A stretch of 64,000 nucleotides of DNA from JAUXEH01 sp965533275 (GCA_965533275.1 CBESWG010000003.1:111778-175777), one strand, 5' to 3'; numbered from the stretch's first letter, positions 52,165 to 61,974 are shown. Made by a program: numbers and translations. Notes: a model not told the origin generated them from the letters alone.

Positions 52165-52194
52165 TTGACCACCTGTTGCCCCGTGTGATATATG
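52165..52194 (+). promoter_or_regulatory. Promoter candidate before the CNNM/CorC gene
   Basis: TTGACC (52165-52170) and TATATG (52189-52194) are separated by 18 bases. Transcription would begin only about a dozen bases before the ATG at 52213, leaving an almost leaderless mRNA; no Shine-Dalgarno site is seen, which agrees with that. Confidence 0.4.
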
Positions 52195-52212
52195 TGAATA
52201 AACCTATCTCGC

Positions 52213-54939
52213 ATGGACATCACATTTCTCATCACTTATGTTGTCGGCCTGGGCTTGCTCATGCTCTGCTCTGGCTTTTTCTCTGGTTCGGAGACCGCCC
52301 TCTCGGCGTTGACGAGGACCCAGATCGAACGAATGCGGCAGGATGGCACGCACAGCAGCGCTGCCGTGGTCCGGTTCCTGGACGAGCCCCGCAGGCTTTT
52401 CATCACCGTGCTCTTTGGCAACACGCTGGTCAACATGGCCTTCATCACGATCATGGGTGCGCTGATCTATGATACGGTATTCCAGAGCCGGCACCTGGGT
52501 GCCGCCTATGTGACCGCCATCCTGGTCGAAACCGCCATCCTGCTCCTGTTCGGGGAGATCACTCCCAAGTCCCTGGCCATACGGAATCCCGAAGGATTTT
52601 CCCGCCGGACCGCTCCTCTCCTCTGGAATTTCTCCCGCCTGATTTTTCCTTTCCGAAGGATTCTGCGGTTTTTGACCGACATCCTCCTCCCCCTTTTTGG
52701 GGTGCGCAGAATGGTCGATTCCCTTCCTGTCACCAGAGAAGAGATCCGGGAGACCGTACGCGCCACTGCCGAGGGGGGGGCCATCGACGAAGACGAAGGA
52801 GAGGTCCTCTCCAATGTCTTCGAACTGCAGGATACCAAGACCAAAGAGATCCTCGTGCCCCGGACTCAGATGGTGGGCGTCGAAGTCTCCACTGTCATTC
52901 GCGATGCGTTCAAGACGGCCATGCAGCGGGGTCACTCCCGGCTCCCTGTCTACCGCAAGCGGCTCGACAACATATGCGGGATTTTTTATGTCAAAGATCT
53001 GCCGCGCTGGAGGAACGTAGACGTGAGGAGCCTGGGACATCAGCGCTTGGAGGATCTCACGCTGGATGAATTCCTGTCCAATCAGGAGCTTTTAGGGGCC
53101 CTGAATCCAGGCCGGGAAAATACGCTGGTCCTGACTCCCTTTTTCGCATTCAAAACGCAGAACATCGGTTCCCTGCTCCGGGACATGACACGGCAGAAGA
53201 AGCAGATGGCCATAATCCTGGATGAGTTCGGGGGGGTGGAGGGGCTGGTCACGTCAGAGGATATCGTGGAAGAGGTGGTGGGAGAGATCCGTGACGAGTA
53301 CGATGCGCTGCCCGAACAGCACCTAGTGCGTGAAGAGGGGCGTGCAGAGAGCTACCTGGTACCCGGATCCATGGGCCTGCGCTCCTTCAACCGCCGCCTG
53401 AAACTCAAGCTGGATGTGTCGATCGCCGATACCATGAGCGGCTACGTCACACAGCTCTCCGGAACCATACCTGGAGTAGGGGACGTGGTCCGCGATGAGC
53501 CTCTGGGATTAACGTTCCAGGTTAAAAAGATGGCGGGAAACCGTATCGATTTGCTGAGCGTGCAGGTGAGGCGCCGCGCTTCTGGAAAACCTTCCCCTAA
53601 ACTCTTATTGATCCTGGCATTGGTGCCTCTACTTGGGATGATGAGTGCGGGATCCACAGTGCGTGGTGCAGGGAATCCCCCAGGGGCTGACTATCTTCCC
53701 GCCTTCCTGTGTCTCCTGGTATTTTCACTGGTGATGATGGCATTTTTTGCCGGATCGGAGACGGCCGTGGTCTCTGCCTCCTCCGTCCGCATCGAGATCC
53801 TCGCACAGAACAAGAATCCGCGAGCGATGTTTATCAAGGCCTTGATAGAGGAGCCGGACCGCATGCTCGGTACCGTGCTGGTGGGTACGAATCTTATGGG
53901 GACAGCCGCGGGTGTGGCTGGCCTCCAGCTCACGCGCATCCTGCTTCCCCGGCATGAGCACCTCCAGGAACTGGCCAATACTGTGGTCATGACTTTTGTT
54001 ATCCTCCTTTTCTGCGAGATCCTCCCCAAGACCATCTTCCGTGCGCGGGCAGACAGCCTTGCGCTACGCAGCGCCCCCATCTTGCGCTTCTCCGCCGTTT
54101 TGCTGCATCCCCTCGTGAAGTTTTTCACCTTGGTCTCAGGGCGTTTTGTCCGCTTCGCCGGAAGCGAGGATTTGGCGGAAAGGTCCCGTGTCATGCGGGA
54201 AGAGCTCAAGCTGCTGGCCGAGATGGGGAAGGAAGCGGGGGCCGTGAAAAAGGATCAGATCCGCATGGTCCACGGCGTTCTGGACCTGGATGAACGTGCG
54301 ATCGGGAAGATCATGACGCCCCTCGTTGACATGGTCGCATTGCCAGAAGACACCAGGCCTACAGCTTTTCTACAAAAAGTGGCGGATACGGGTTTCTCCC
54401 GCATCCCCGTCTATTCGGACCGGATCGATAACATCGTAGGAGTTGTGAATGTGCTGGATGTCCTCGATGTTGAGGAACTCCCTGAAACCATTGCGCCCTT
54501 CATCCGGAGGGACGTCCGTCATGAACCCGAATCCCGACGTGTCCTCCCCCTCCTCAAGGACCTCAGCTGCAGCCGCAGACCTATGGTGTTCGTGGTGGAT
54601 GAGTATGGAGGTGTGGTGGGCCTGGTGACCATAGAAGACCTCGTGGAGGAGGTCATGGGCGAGATCTGGGATGAGAAGGACAGGGAGGATTTCGAACTCG
54701 TGAAGAGGATCAGCGACCGGGTACTGGACTGTGACGGGAAGGCCGAGATCCAGCTGCTGAACCTGGATTATGGGTTAGCCCTCCCCGAGGGGGAGTACAA
54801 TACCCTCGCGGGATTTGTGATCGAGAGAATGCAGCGGATCCCTAAAAAAGGGGAGAGCACGTCCGCAGCCGGCCTTAAGTTCCTGGTTTTGGATGCGGAT
54901 GCCAGGAGTGTGCGCCGCATCCGGATCATTATCAAATAG
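52213..54939 (+). CDS. Double-length CNNM/CorC-HlyC family transporter (two fused modules)
   Basis: The 908-residue protein contains the whole CNNM - CBS pair - CorC_HlyC set twice. Module one: membrane part with SGFFSGSETALSAL and LFGEITPKSLAIRNPEG (~1-190), CBS pair (~205-330, KEILVPRTQMVGV ... EFGGVEGLVTSEDIVEEVVGEI), CorC_HlyC (~345-430). Module two repeats it: FFAGSETAVVSAS and LFCEILPKTIFRARAD (~465-655), CBS pair (~680-800, GKIMTPLVDMVAL ... YGGVVGLVTIEDLVEEVMGEI), CorC_HlyC (~820-908). Relatives handle Mg2+/Na+ and usually form dimers of single modules, so this may be a covalent dimer. Confidence 0.9.
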   Translation: MDITFLITYVVGLGLLMLCSGFFSGSETALSALTRTQIERMRQDGTHSSAAVVRFLDEPRRLFITVLFGNTLVNMAFITIMGALIYDTVFQSRHLGAAYVTAILVETAILLLFGEITPKSLAIRNPEGFSRRTAPLLWNFSRLIFPFRRILRFLTDILLPLFGVRRMVDSLPVTREEIRETVRATAEGGAIDEDEGEVLSNVFELQDTKTKEILVPRTQMVGVEVSTVIRDAFKTAMQRGHSRLPVYRKRLDNICGIFYVKDLPRWRNVDVRSLGHQRLEDLTLDEFLSNQELLGALNPGRENTLVLTPFFAFKTQNIGSLLRDMTRQKKQMAIILDEFGGVEGLVTSEDIVEEVVGEIRDEYDALPEQHLVREEGRAESYLVPGSMGLRSFNRRLKLKLDVSIADTMSGYVTQLSGTIPGVGDVVRDEPLGLTFQVKKMAGNRIDLLSVQVRRRASGKPSPKLLLILALVPLLGMMSAGSTVRGAGNPPGADYLPAFLCLLVFSLVMMAFFAGSETAVVSASSVRIEILAQNKNPRAMFIKALIEEPDRMLGTVLVGTNLMGTAAGVAGLQLTRILLPRHEHLQELANTVVMTFVILLFCEILPKTIFRARADSLALRSAPILRFSAVLLHPLVKFFTLVSGRFVRFAGSEDLAERSRVMREELKLLAEMGKEAGAVKKDQIRMVHGVLDLDERAIGKIMTPLVDMVALPEDTRPTAFLQKVADTGFSRIPVYSDRIDNIVGVVNVLDVLDVEELPETIAPFIRRDVRHEPESRRVLPLLKDLSCSRRPMVFVVDEYGGVVGLVTIEDLVEEVMGEIWDEKDREDFELVKRISDRVLDCDGKAEIQLLNLDYGLALPEGEYNTLAGFVIERMQRIPKKGESTSAAGLKFLVLDADARSVRRIRIIIK

Positions 54940-55003
54940 GCAGCGGGCAGGCCACAGAGAACCTGATCGCGAACGACAGATTGGTGGTTTATGGCCCGCT
55001 GCC
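54939..55003. repeat. Perfect 10-bp inverted repeat with long loop
   Basis: GGCAGCGGGC (54939-54948) and GCCCGCTGCC (54994-55003) are fully complementary with a 45-base loop, starting at the stop codon of the CNNM gene. There is no T-run. It could fold the mRNA 3' end or be a small structured RNA. Confidence 0.4.
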
Positions 55004-55101
55004 CGCCCTGCGGCTCAGGTTCGACGAATGATGTCTAGTTTGAGAGGACCTCACACACGCGATGAAAAGAGAAAAGATGTTTTAATCAGGCAGAAAGCCT
55101 T

Positions 55102-55107
55102 TATAAT
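55102..55107 (+). promoter_or_regulatory. Candidate -10 box (TATAAT) before corA
   Basis: Consensus TATAAT lies 21 bases before the corA ATG, followed by the ribosome site AAGGAGGGAGGGAGA. The -35 region is A/T-rich (GTTTTAA) and not consensus. The leader would be about 15 bases. Confidence 0.4.
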
Positions 55108-55128
55108 AATGCTAAGGAGGGAGGGAGA

Positions 55129-56202
55129 ATGCTTCGTATTAACCGGTTCATCCACAGGCGGGGAGTAAATGTCGGCCTTCCGCCCGGTACCGCGACCTAC
55201 TCCGGCGAGCCAAAAGAAGAGCACATCCGGATCACCGTTCTCGATTATAACGGCGAGACTTTTCATGAGACCGAGGTCTCAGGCATCGAAGAATGCGCGC
55301 ACTGTAAAGGCAGTGAGGCCACGACCTGGATCAATGTGGACGGGATCCACGATGCAAGTCTGATTTCGGAATTTGGGAAACTGTTCGAGATCCATCCCTT
55401 GGCTCTCGAAGACATTGCCAATCCCTGGCAGCGACCCAAGCTGGAAGACTACGACCAGTTCCTGTATGTCGTCCTCCGTATGTTGTCCTATGATGAGGCA
55501 CATAATGAGGTCACGGGCGAGCAGGTGTCTTTGATCTTGACCGATCACTGCGTGATATCTTTTCAGGAACGGCCCGGAGACATATTCGAAGGCCTTCGGG
55601 AGCGGATCCGCAAGGGAAAGGGGCGCATCCGCAATATGGGTGCGGATTATCTGCTCTACTCTCTTCTCGATACGGTGCTGGATCAGTATTTCCTGATCCT
55701 GGAGAGGCTCGGCGAACGGATCGAGGACGTGGAGAATCAGGTAATCTCCGACCCTAGACCTGATTCCATCAACGATATCCACAGACTCAAACAGGAAATG
55801 ATCTTCCTCCGCAAAGCGGTATGGCCGCTCCGGGAGCTGATCAATGTCTTGGAGAGGGGCGAGTCGCCTCTCATGACGGAAGCGGTACACCGGTACCTGA
55901 GGGACGCCTATGATCATACCATCCAGGCCATCGATACGGTCGAAACGTTCCGGGACATGCTGGCGAGTTTGCACGACACCTATCTCTCTGGACTCAGCCA
56001 GCGAATGAACGAGGTCATGAAGGTGTTGACGATAATCGCCACCATCTTCATCCCCTTGACGTTCATTGCCGGCATCTATGGGATGAACTTCGATAAAATG
56101 CCCGAACTGAGATGGCCTTGGGGATATGGGGGTGTCTTGGCCCTGATGCTGATGATCGGGATCGGCATGATCGTCTATTTCAAACGCAAACGCTGGCTGT
56201 GA
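55129..56202 (+). CDS. corA: Magnesium/cobalt transporter CorA
   Basis: The 357-residue product has the cytoplasmic alpha/beta funnel (ATTWINVDGIHD, HPLALEDIANPWQRPKLEDYDQFLYVV), long stalk helices and two C-terminal membrane helices (VLTIIATIFIPLTFIAGIYGMNF and WGYGGVLALMLMIGIGMIVYF). The selectivity motif is YGMNF and the protein ends with a basic tail (KRKRWL). The ribosome site is very strong. It forms pentameric Mg2+ channels. The LapA-like gene follows 26 bases later. Confidence 0.95.
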   Translation: MLRINRFIHRRGVNVGLPPGTATYSGEPKEEHIRITVLDYNGETFHETEVSGIEECAHCKGSEATTWINVDGIHDASLISEFGKLFEIHPLALEDIANPWQRPKLEDYDQFLYVVLRMLSYDEAHNEVTGEQVSLILTDHCVISFQERPGDIFEGLRERIRKGKGRIRNMGADYLLYSLLDTVLDQYFLILERLGERIEDVENQVISDPRPDSINDIHRLKQEMIFLRKAVWPLRELINVLERGESPLMTEAVHRYLRDAYDHTIQAIDTVETFRDMLASLHDTYLSGLSQRMNEVMKVLTIIATIFIPLTFIAGIYGMNFDKMPELRWPWGYGGVLALMLMIGIGMIVYFKRKRWL

Positions 56203-56228
56203 GAGCATAGGCAAAGGAGTGAAATAGG

Positions 56229-56411
56229 ATGAAGCCCAAATACATTATCTTACTTGTATTGCTGCTGCTGGCAGTGATCTTTGTCATCCAGAACTCGGCC
56301 ATGGCTACGATCAAGCTGTTTTTCTGGAGCATCAGCATGAACCAGATCATCATGATCTGCGGGCTGCTGGTGGTGGGATTCCTCATCGGATACCTGGTGA
56401 CGCGGAAATAG
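56229..56411 (+). CDS. Small LapA-like (DUF1049) membrane protein
   Basis: The 60-residue product has two membrane helices (IILLVLLLLAVIFVIQN and IIMICGLLVVGFLIGYLV) joined by SAMATIKLFFWSISM, the classic DUF1049 pattern. AAAGGAG precedes the ATG by nine bases. In E. coli LapA takes part in lipopolysaccharide assembly control; in other groups the role is unknown. It is probably co-transcribed with corA. Confidence 0.85.
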   Translation: MKPKYIILLVLLLLAVIFVIQNSAMATIKLFFWSISMNQIIMICGLLVVGFLIGYLVTRK

Positions 56412-56504
56412 CGCACTCGTTCGCTCTCCGTCCGGGCGCTCCGACATCGGGCTGATCTGTTTCCGCATGACGAGGTGGGCTTGAGGCCGGGGAGCGATCC
56501 CAGA

Positions 56505-58283
56505 TCAGAGTGGCCAGAACACCTGGACGAGCCAGGTGACCAGAAGGCAGAATATCAGGTTGAGGGGGAGCCCCACACGGGTAAAATCGGTAAACCGGTA
56601 GCCCCCTGGGGCATAGATCATGGTGTTGGTCTGGAAACCGATAGGCGTGGCGAAACTCGTGGAGGCGGCAAAGGAGATGACCACCAGGAACGGCCGGGGG
56701 CTCACTCCCAGGGCCGCGGCAGTGGAGAGCGCGATGGGGGCAAGCAGCACGGCAGCCGCCATGTTGGACATGCCCTCGGTCAGCAGGGCGGTCAAGAGAT
56801 AGAAGGCGGCGAAGAGGACATAGGGCCCGAGGCCCATGAGCGGGCGCATCAAGGCGTCGGCCAGCCACTGTGCGGTGCCTGTCTGCTGCATGGCCAGCCC
56901 CAGGGGCAGGATCCCCCCGAGGAGGAAGATCACCTGCCAGTTGATGGACCGGTAGGCCTCCTCCGCTGTCAGGCAGCCGGTCACGATCATGCCGACGGCA
57001 CCCAACAGCGTCGCCGTGAGTATGGGCAAGACCTGGAATGCGGAGAGTGCTACGACCGCTCCCACCAGGACAAGCGCGATCAGGGCGCGGTCCTTCCGAA
57101 GATGGAGTTCGCTCATCTCCTCGGTCATGATCAGGTCCTGAGAGCGCAGGATGCGGCCGATATCCTCCCCGGGACACTGCAGGAGCAGGGCGTCGCCGGC
57201 CTGGAGTCGGACGCGGTCCAGCCGCTGGCGCATGACCTGCCCGCGCCGCTGCACCGCCAGGACCAGGCAGCCGAAGCGCCGGCGGAAGTCCGAATCTTCC
57301 AGTGACCTCCCCTCCAGGCTTGAGCGGGGAGGGATCACGGCCTCGATTAGCCGGAGTTCGTCTGCGGTCATGGGCTTGTCACTGATCTTTACGTCGGCTC
57401 GAGTCTGCAGCTTGAATTCGTCCTTGATCCGCATTATCAGGCCTGCATCCCCATGGACAAGCAGGACATCACCCTCCCGCATTACGGTTTGCATAGGTTT
57501 CGAGACCGCCTTATCGGCGCGGATCAGGCGGATGAGTTGGATGTCTTTCACGGCCTTTTTCTCGAGTTCGCCCCAGCGTTTCTTCAGGAGAGGAGAATTC
57601 CCGGTCAGGCTGAGCTCAGCCAGGTAGTCGGTCAGCCGGTACCTGTCGATCTTCCGATAGGCCCCCTTCCTCCGCGGCAGCAGTTTCCCGGCCAGCAGGA
57701 CCAGATACAGTATCCCCACGGCGGCGAGAACCGCTCCCAGGGGAGCAAACTCGAACATGGCAAAGGCCGGGCGCCCGTTCTCGACGGCCAGAGAATTCAT
57801 CAGGATGTGGGTGGAACTGCCGATCAGCGTGCAGGCGCCGCCCAGCTGGCTGGCGAACGCCATGGGGATCAGAACATACGAGACCGGGATCCGACGCTTC
57901 TCCGCCAGGATCACGCTGATGGGGATAAAGATGGCGACCACAGCCGCGTTCACGATGAATGTGGAGAGCAGGGCCGTGGTCAGACAGAGGACCAGGATGA
58001 AGCGGATTCGGGACCGGCCAGCACCGGCATCCACGCGGCGGGCCAGCCAGTCTACCAGCCCTGTCCGGACCAGCCCGGCACTGATGATAAACATGGCTGC
58101 GATGATGGCGGTTGCCTGGTTGGCGAAACCGTAGAGGGCCTGTTGGGGCTGCAGCAGGCCCAGTAGCAGGAGCGCACTTAATACGAGCAGGGCGGTGACA
58201 TCGGGCCGCAGTTTCTCCGAGACAAAGAGGGTCATGGTCGCGGCAAGGATGGCCAGCATGAGGAGGATCTCGAATTCGGGCAT
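56505..58283 (-). CDS. SLC13/DASS-family permease with two TrkA-C domains
   Basis: The 592-residue product has an N-terminal membrane half (ILLMLAILAATMTLFVSEKL ... NQATAIIAAMFIISAGLVRTG, FIVNAAVVAIFIPISV). Two soluble TrkA_C (RCK_C) domains follow at ~205-290 and ~295-375. A C-terminal membrane half ends with FATPIGFQTNTMIYAPGGY. This is the layout of putative sulfate/dicarboxylate or anion transporters with regulatory RCK_C domains. AGGA precedes the ATG. It is convergent with the LapA-like gene. Confidence 0.9.
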   Translation of the reverse strand: MPEFEILLMLAILAATMTLFVSEKLRPDVTALLVLSALLLLGLLQPQQALYGFANQATAIIAAMFIISAGLVRTGLVDWLARRVDAGAGRSRIRFILVLCLTTALLSTFIVNAAVVAIFIPISVILAEKRRIPVSYVLIPMAFASQLGGACTLIGSSTHILMNSLAVENGRPAFAMFEFAPLGAVLAAVGILYLVLLAGKLLPRRKGAYRKIDRYRLTDYLAELSLTGNSPLLKKRWGELEKKAVKDIQLIRLIRADKAVSKPMQTVMREGDVLLVHGDAGLIMRIKDEFKLQTRADVKISDKPMTADELRLIEAVIPPRSSLEGRSLEDSDFRRRFGCLVLAVQRRGQVMRQRLDRVRLQAGDALLLQCPGEDIGRILRSQDLIMTEEMSELHLRKDRALIALVLVGAVVALSAFQVLPILTATLLGAVGMIVTGCLTAEEAYRSINWQVIFLLGGILPLGLAMQQTGTAQWLADALMRPLMGLGPYVLFAAFYLLTALLTEGMSNMAAAVLLAPIALSTAAALGVSPRPFLVVISFAASTSFATPIGFQTNTMIYAPGGYRFTDFTRVGLPLNLIFCLLVTWLVQVFWPL

Positions 58284-58431
58284 GGCTTCGTCCTGTGGTG
58301 TCCTCCTACCATATCACAGAATATTCAGCGAACGAACAGGATTTTCTTTGACCTGGGGAAACGGGTGTGATATTACCAAATGATCATTATGTGAGCGGGG
58401 TAAGGCCCCGCATCTCGAGTCGGAGGACGAA

Positions 58432-60543
58432 ATGAAAAGATTACTGAGCTTGAGTGTGATCGGGCTGTGCCTGCTCTTGGGGGGCATGGACCTGAATGCA
58501 CAGCATACGCCCTGGATGATCTGGACACTGATTCCCCAAGCCCAAATGGACGAGATCATCGGTGAGGCGTCCGGAGAGACCGCCTACAACACCATCATGG
58601 AAACGGGCGGATACAACAAGAACCGCCTGGCGGATGAGTATGCCGGGACCTTCTATGAGTCCCAATATATATATGATCAGCTCAAGTCTTACGGGCTGCC
58701 GGGGACGGATTTCGCCCGCTTCCCAGGCGGGACCGTATGGGACGGGATCAAGGGCGAGCTCTGGGAGATCAAGCCCCGCCGCCAGAAGCTTGCGTCCTAT
58801 CAGGACATGACCGCTATGCTGGCCAGCGGCAGCAGCCCGGCCGATGTAAAGGCGGAGCTCGTGTGGGTCGGCCTCGGCACGGCAAAGGAGATGCAGGGAC
58901 TCGAACTCGAGGGCAAGATCGTGGTGACCGAGGGCCGCGCGAGCAGCGTGCATGCCCTGGCCTGCTTGAAGATGGGGGCCGTGGGCGTCATCGGCATCAG
59001 CACGTCACGCGAGCATTTCGATCCCCTCCAGATCCCCTGGTCGGGCATCTACAACCGGCGCGGCCAGGAAACCCCCTCCAAGTTCGCCTTCTACCTTCCG
59101 GCCAGGGAGGGGGCCATCCTCAAGGCGCGCCTGCTGCGAAGGGAAAAGATCCTGGTGCAAGCCCAGGTCGAATCCACACAGGAAGCCTACGATCTCCAGA
59201 ACGTCGTGTGCCACATCCCGGGTACGGATCCCAAAGCGGGTGAGGTCATCCTGTCGGCGCACCTCTTCGAGGGCTACGTCAAGCAGGGGGCTAACGACAA
59301 CAAGTCGGGGAGCGCCGGCATCCTGGAAGTGGCCCGAGTCCTGCACACCCTGATCGAGGAGGGCCGCCTGCCCAGGCCCAGGAGGACCATCCGCTTCCTG
59401 TGGGGCCCGGAGTTTTCCGGGACCGGGCCTTGGGTCAAGGCCAACAAGGATCTCATGGAAAAGACCCTCTGCAACATCAACATGGACATGGTAGGGGAGT
59501 GGCTGAGCCTGAATAAGGCATTCTTCTGCATGATGCGCACCTCCTACGGAAATCCTCACTACATCAATGACGTCATGGAGAACTACTACCGCTATATCGG
59601 AGAGGGCAGCCGTGAGCGGATCCAGAACCGCAGCGGCCCAGAGGGTGTGCTGCGCCGCATCGTGGCACCCTCGGGCGCTGACGAGCCGTTCTACTACAGC
59701 ATCGAGACACACTATGGAGCCTCGGATCACGAGGTGTTCAATGACTGGGGCGTCCAGGTCCCTGGCATCATGATGATCGTCTGGCCGGACCGGTGGTATC
59801 ATACCTCCGGCGATCGTGTGGATAAATCCGATCCCACCCAGCTGAAGCGCGTTGCGGTCATCGGGGCGGCGGGAGCGTACACCGTGGCCAATGCCGACGA
59901 TGGCATGGCCATCAAGATCGCCAGCGAGACCGCCAGCAACGGCGCCCGGAGGATGGGGCATGAGCTGATGAGGGGACTGGAAGCACTGAACCAGGCATCG
60001 GCAGACGGGCTGGCCGAGGCCTACAAGACGGGCCGCATGTACATCGAAGCGGCGGCCCTGAACGAGGCGGCCACCTTGTCTTCGGTGATGGAACTGGCCA
60101 CCGACACCAAGAACGTGGGAGGCCATGTGGCAGCTCTCAAGAAGAGCATGAAGTCTCAGGGAGCCGCCCTGCTGGCCACGCTCGATGCCCACATGCGGCA
60201 GCGGGCTGCATTCTGGCGGGTCGAGCCGATCAAGATCGAATGGACTGAGCTGGAACAGAAGGCTGCCAAGATCGTCCCCCGGCCCACGGCAAGGGTCAAG
60301 GAGAACGGGTACAGGGGCTACAGCGAGCACATCGATGCGGTCCCCGCGGACAAAAAAAAGGAGTTTCCCTACGACCGGCGCAGTGTGGGCAACACCCGGG
60401 AACTGAACCTGCTCATCAACGGGGAGAACAGCGTCCTGGACATCAAGGCGCTCTTGGATTCTCAGGCTCAGACCCAGTCGAAACTCGAGGCGATCTTCAA
60501 TTACCTGGAGATCCTCAAGCTCGCCGGCCTGATCGAATTCTAG
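58432..60543 (+). CDS. Secreted M28-family peptidase with PA domain
   Basis: The 703-aa product has a signal peptide ending DLNAQ; GGAGG lies before the ATG. A PA-type insert (VWVGLGTAKEMQGLELEGKIVVTEGRASSVHA) precedes the metallopeptidase core: LSAHLFEG (His ligand), GANDNKSGSAG (bridging Asp), WGPEFSGTG (Glu), NMDMVGEW (Asp) and DRWYHTSGDRVDK (His). Only one Glu is seen where many M28 enzymes have two in a row, which fits the DUF4910-like M28 branch. The C-terminal ~150 residues are helical. It probably acts as an exported aminopeptidase. Confidence 0.88.
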   Translation: MKRLLSLSVIGLCLLLGGMDLNAQHTPWMIWTLIPQAQMDEIIGEASGETAYNTIMETGGYNKNRLADEYAGTFYESQYIYDQLKSYGLPGTDFARFPGGTVWDGIKGELWEIKPRRQKLASYQDMTAMLASGSSPADVKAELVWVGLGTAKEMQGLELEGKIVVTEGRASSVHALACLKMGAVGVIGISTSREHFDPLQIPWSGIYNRRGQETPSKFAFYLPAREGAILKARLLRREKILVQAQVESTQEAYDLQNVVCHIPGTDPKAGEVILSAHLFEGYVKQGANDNKSGSAGILEVARVLHTLIEEGRLPRPRRTIRFLWGPEFSGTGPWVKANKDLMEKTLCNINMDMVGEWLSLNKAFFCMMRTSYGNPHYINDVMENYYRYIGEGSRERIQNRSGPEGVLRRIVAPSGADEPFYYSIETHYGASDHEVFNDWGVQVPGIMMIVWPDRWYHTSGDRVDKSDPTQLKRVAVIGAAGAYTVANADDGMAIKIASETASNGARRMGHELMRGLEALNQASADGLAEAYKTGRMYIEAAALNEAATLSSVMELATDTKNVGGHVAALKKSMKSQGAALLATLDAHMRQRAAFWRVEPIKIEWTELEQKAAKIVPRPTARVKENGYRGYSEHIDAVPADKKKEFPYDRRSVGNTRELNLLINGENSVLDIKALLDSQAQTQSKLEAIFNYLEILKLAGLIEF

Positions 60544-60564
60544 GGGACATCCCCCCCCATATCG

Positions 60565-61962
60565 TTACATCTTCTCGCGGGCGGTGATGGCCTTGTGGCC
60601 GTCCCGGCGCCAGAACTCCCGGGCCGGGACCGGCTGCCCATAGCCGCTGGCCTGGTCCAGGGTCACCATCACATTATTGAGAGGTGAGATGCGTCCCTCG
60701 ATGGCAGTGCGGATCAGCCGGTGCAGCCAAGAGTTGTTGGGCTTGGTGAACGGGCAGACCCGCTTGCAGTTCGAGCAGCTGAAACCGTTGAAATCGTAGC
60801 AGCCCTCTGGGGTCACATACCACTTGAACACTCCCGGATTGTTGGCCGGGGAGCGGCCCTCCCAGGTCTGCGGCCCCTTGCTGATCGAACTGCTGGGGCA
60901 GTCCTCGGCACACAGCATGCAGCTCTCACAGAACTCGGCCACACCGAAACGTATGGGGGCATCTGCTTCCAGGGGCATGTCCGTGATGACCTTGGCCAGC
61001 CGGACACGCGGTCCGTATTTGGGAGTCACGAGCAGCCCCAACCGGCCCAATTCCCCCAACCCGGCATCCACGGCCATGGGGATGCTCAGTCCCACGCCGT
61101 TGCCGGCGGGAAGGGCCCTGTAGCCCAGACCCCGGATGAATTCAGCCAGGGTGGATGACGTCACCGCCATGCGGGAATATCCATTGCCCGTGGCCGCAGA
61201 TGCGAGCCTGCCGGGAGAATTGGAGATGGCGTAATAATCCTCTTCGAATGCCAGGGAGACCACCCGGTTCATAGAGCGGGGGATATACCAGGCCTCCTCT
61301 GTCTTCTCATAGCGGTCCCCTTCGGCCAGCACCGGAATGGTCCGCTCCCGGTCTTCACGCCCTGGCGCGAAGTGGTCAGAATACATCCAGAGTGGATTCA
61401 GCTCTGCGACCCCCGCCAGGGAGGCCCCGTAGAACAGGGCGGCATGTTTCACGGCCCGTGTCGCATCGGCCCATGTCATGTCGATGTCTGCAGGTTCCCA
61501 GGGCCCCATACTTCCCAGGCCGCTTCCCCGCACCATGCCGGAGGGGCCGTCCCAGCGGTAGGTGACTCCGTCCGAATGGGCATAGGTCCAGGCGGCGGAC
61601 ATCAGGGCATAGTCCAGGCGTGTCTGGTCGGGGACCCGGCCCCGGCCCTCCACCAGGTTCTTGTAGGACACGTTCTCCGCTTCCGCCAGCGCCTTGCGCC
61701 GCTCAGGCAGCCAGACATTGAGGCTGAAGGTCGTGAATTTTTCGCTCATGGGCTTGATAACCCTGGTATCGATCCGATAGGGAAAACCCACCATACGGCT
61801 CTGCTCCACGGTAAACCCGCCGTACTCGTCCTGGGAGGTCAGGAGATTGCCTCGCGAGGTCGTCCCGATCACCGTGGGGGCTGCCATCCCCGCCCCCAAC
61901 GCGGCTCCTCCCAGAGACAGGAGCTTGATGAAATCACGTCTGTCGAATGAGTTCTGGTTCAT
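60565..61962 (-). CDS. rdhA: Tat-exported reductive dehalogenase catalytic subunit
   Basis: The 465-aa product starts with a twin-arginine signal (RRDFIKLLSLGGAALGAGMAA). Two ferredoxin-type cluster motifs stand at C345-x2-C348-x2-C351-x3-C355-P and at C388-x7-C396-x2-C399-x3-C403-P. The region between (~150-330) corresponds to the corrinoid-binding nitroreductase-like part of RdhA (for example GYRALPAGNGVGLSIPMAVDAGLGELGRLGLLVTPKYGPRVRLAKV). This whole layout is that of respiratory reductive dehalogenases. The true electron acceptor (organohalide or other) cannot be read. GAGGAG precedes the ATG and the rdhB-like gene ends 12 bases upstream. Confidence 0.88.
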   Translation of the reverse strand: MNQNSFDRRDFIKLLSLGGAALGAGMAAPTVIGTTSRGNLLTSQDEYGGFTVEQSRMVGFPYRIDTRVIKPMSEKFTTFSLNVWLPERRKALAEAENVSYKNLVEGRGRVPDQTRLDYALMSAAWTYAHSDGVTYRWDGPSGMVRGSGLGSMGPWEPADIDMTWADATRAVKHAALFYGASLAGVAELNPLWMYSDHFAPGREDRERTIPVLAEGDRYEKTEEAWYIPRSMNRVVSLAFEEDYYAISNSPGRLASAATGNGYSRMAVTSSTLAEFIRGLGYRALPAGNGVGLSIPMAVDAGLGELGRLGLLVTPKYGPRVRLAKVITDMPLEADAPIRFGVAEFCESCMLCAEDCPSSSISKGPQTWEGRSPANNPGVFKWYVTPEGCYDFNGFSCSNCKRVCPFTKPNNSWLHRLIRTAIEGRISPLNNVMVTLDQASGYGQPVPAREFWRRDGHKAITAREKM

Positions 61963-61974
61963 GGCGTTATCTCC

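Noticed and set aside
59005..60330. 441-codon minus-strand frame inside the M28 peptidase gene
   Set aside because: Antisense shadow; the plus-strand gene has a signal peptide, ribosome site and metal ligands.
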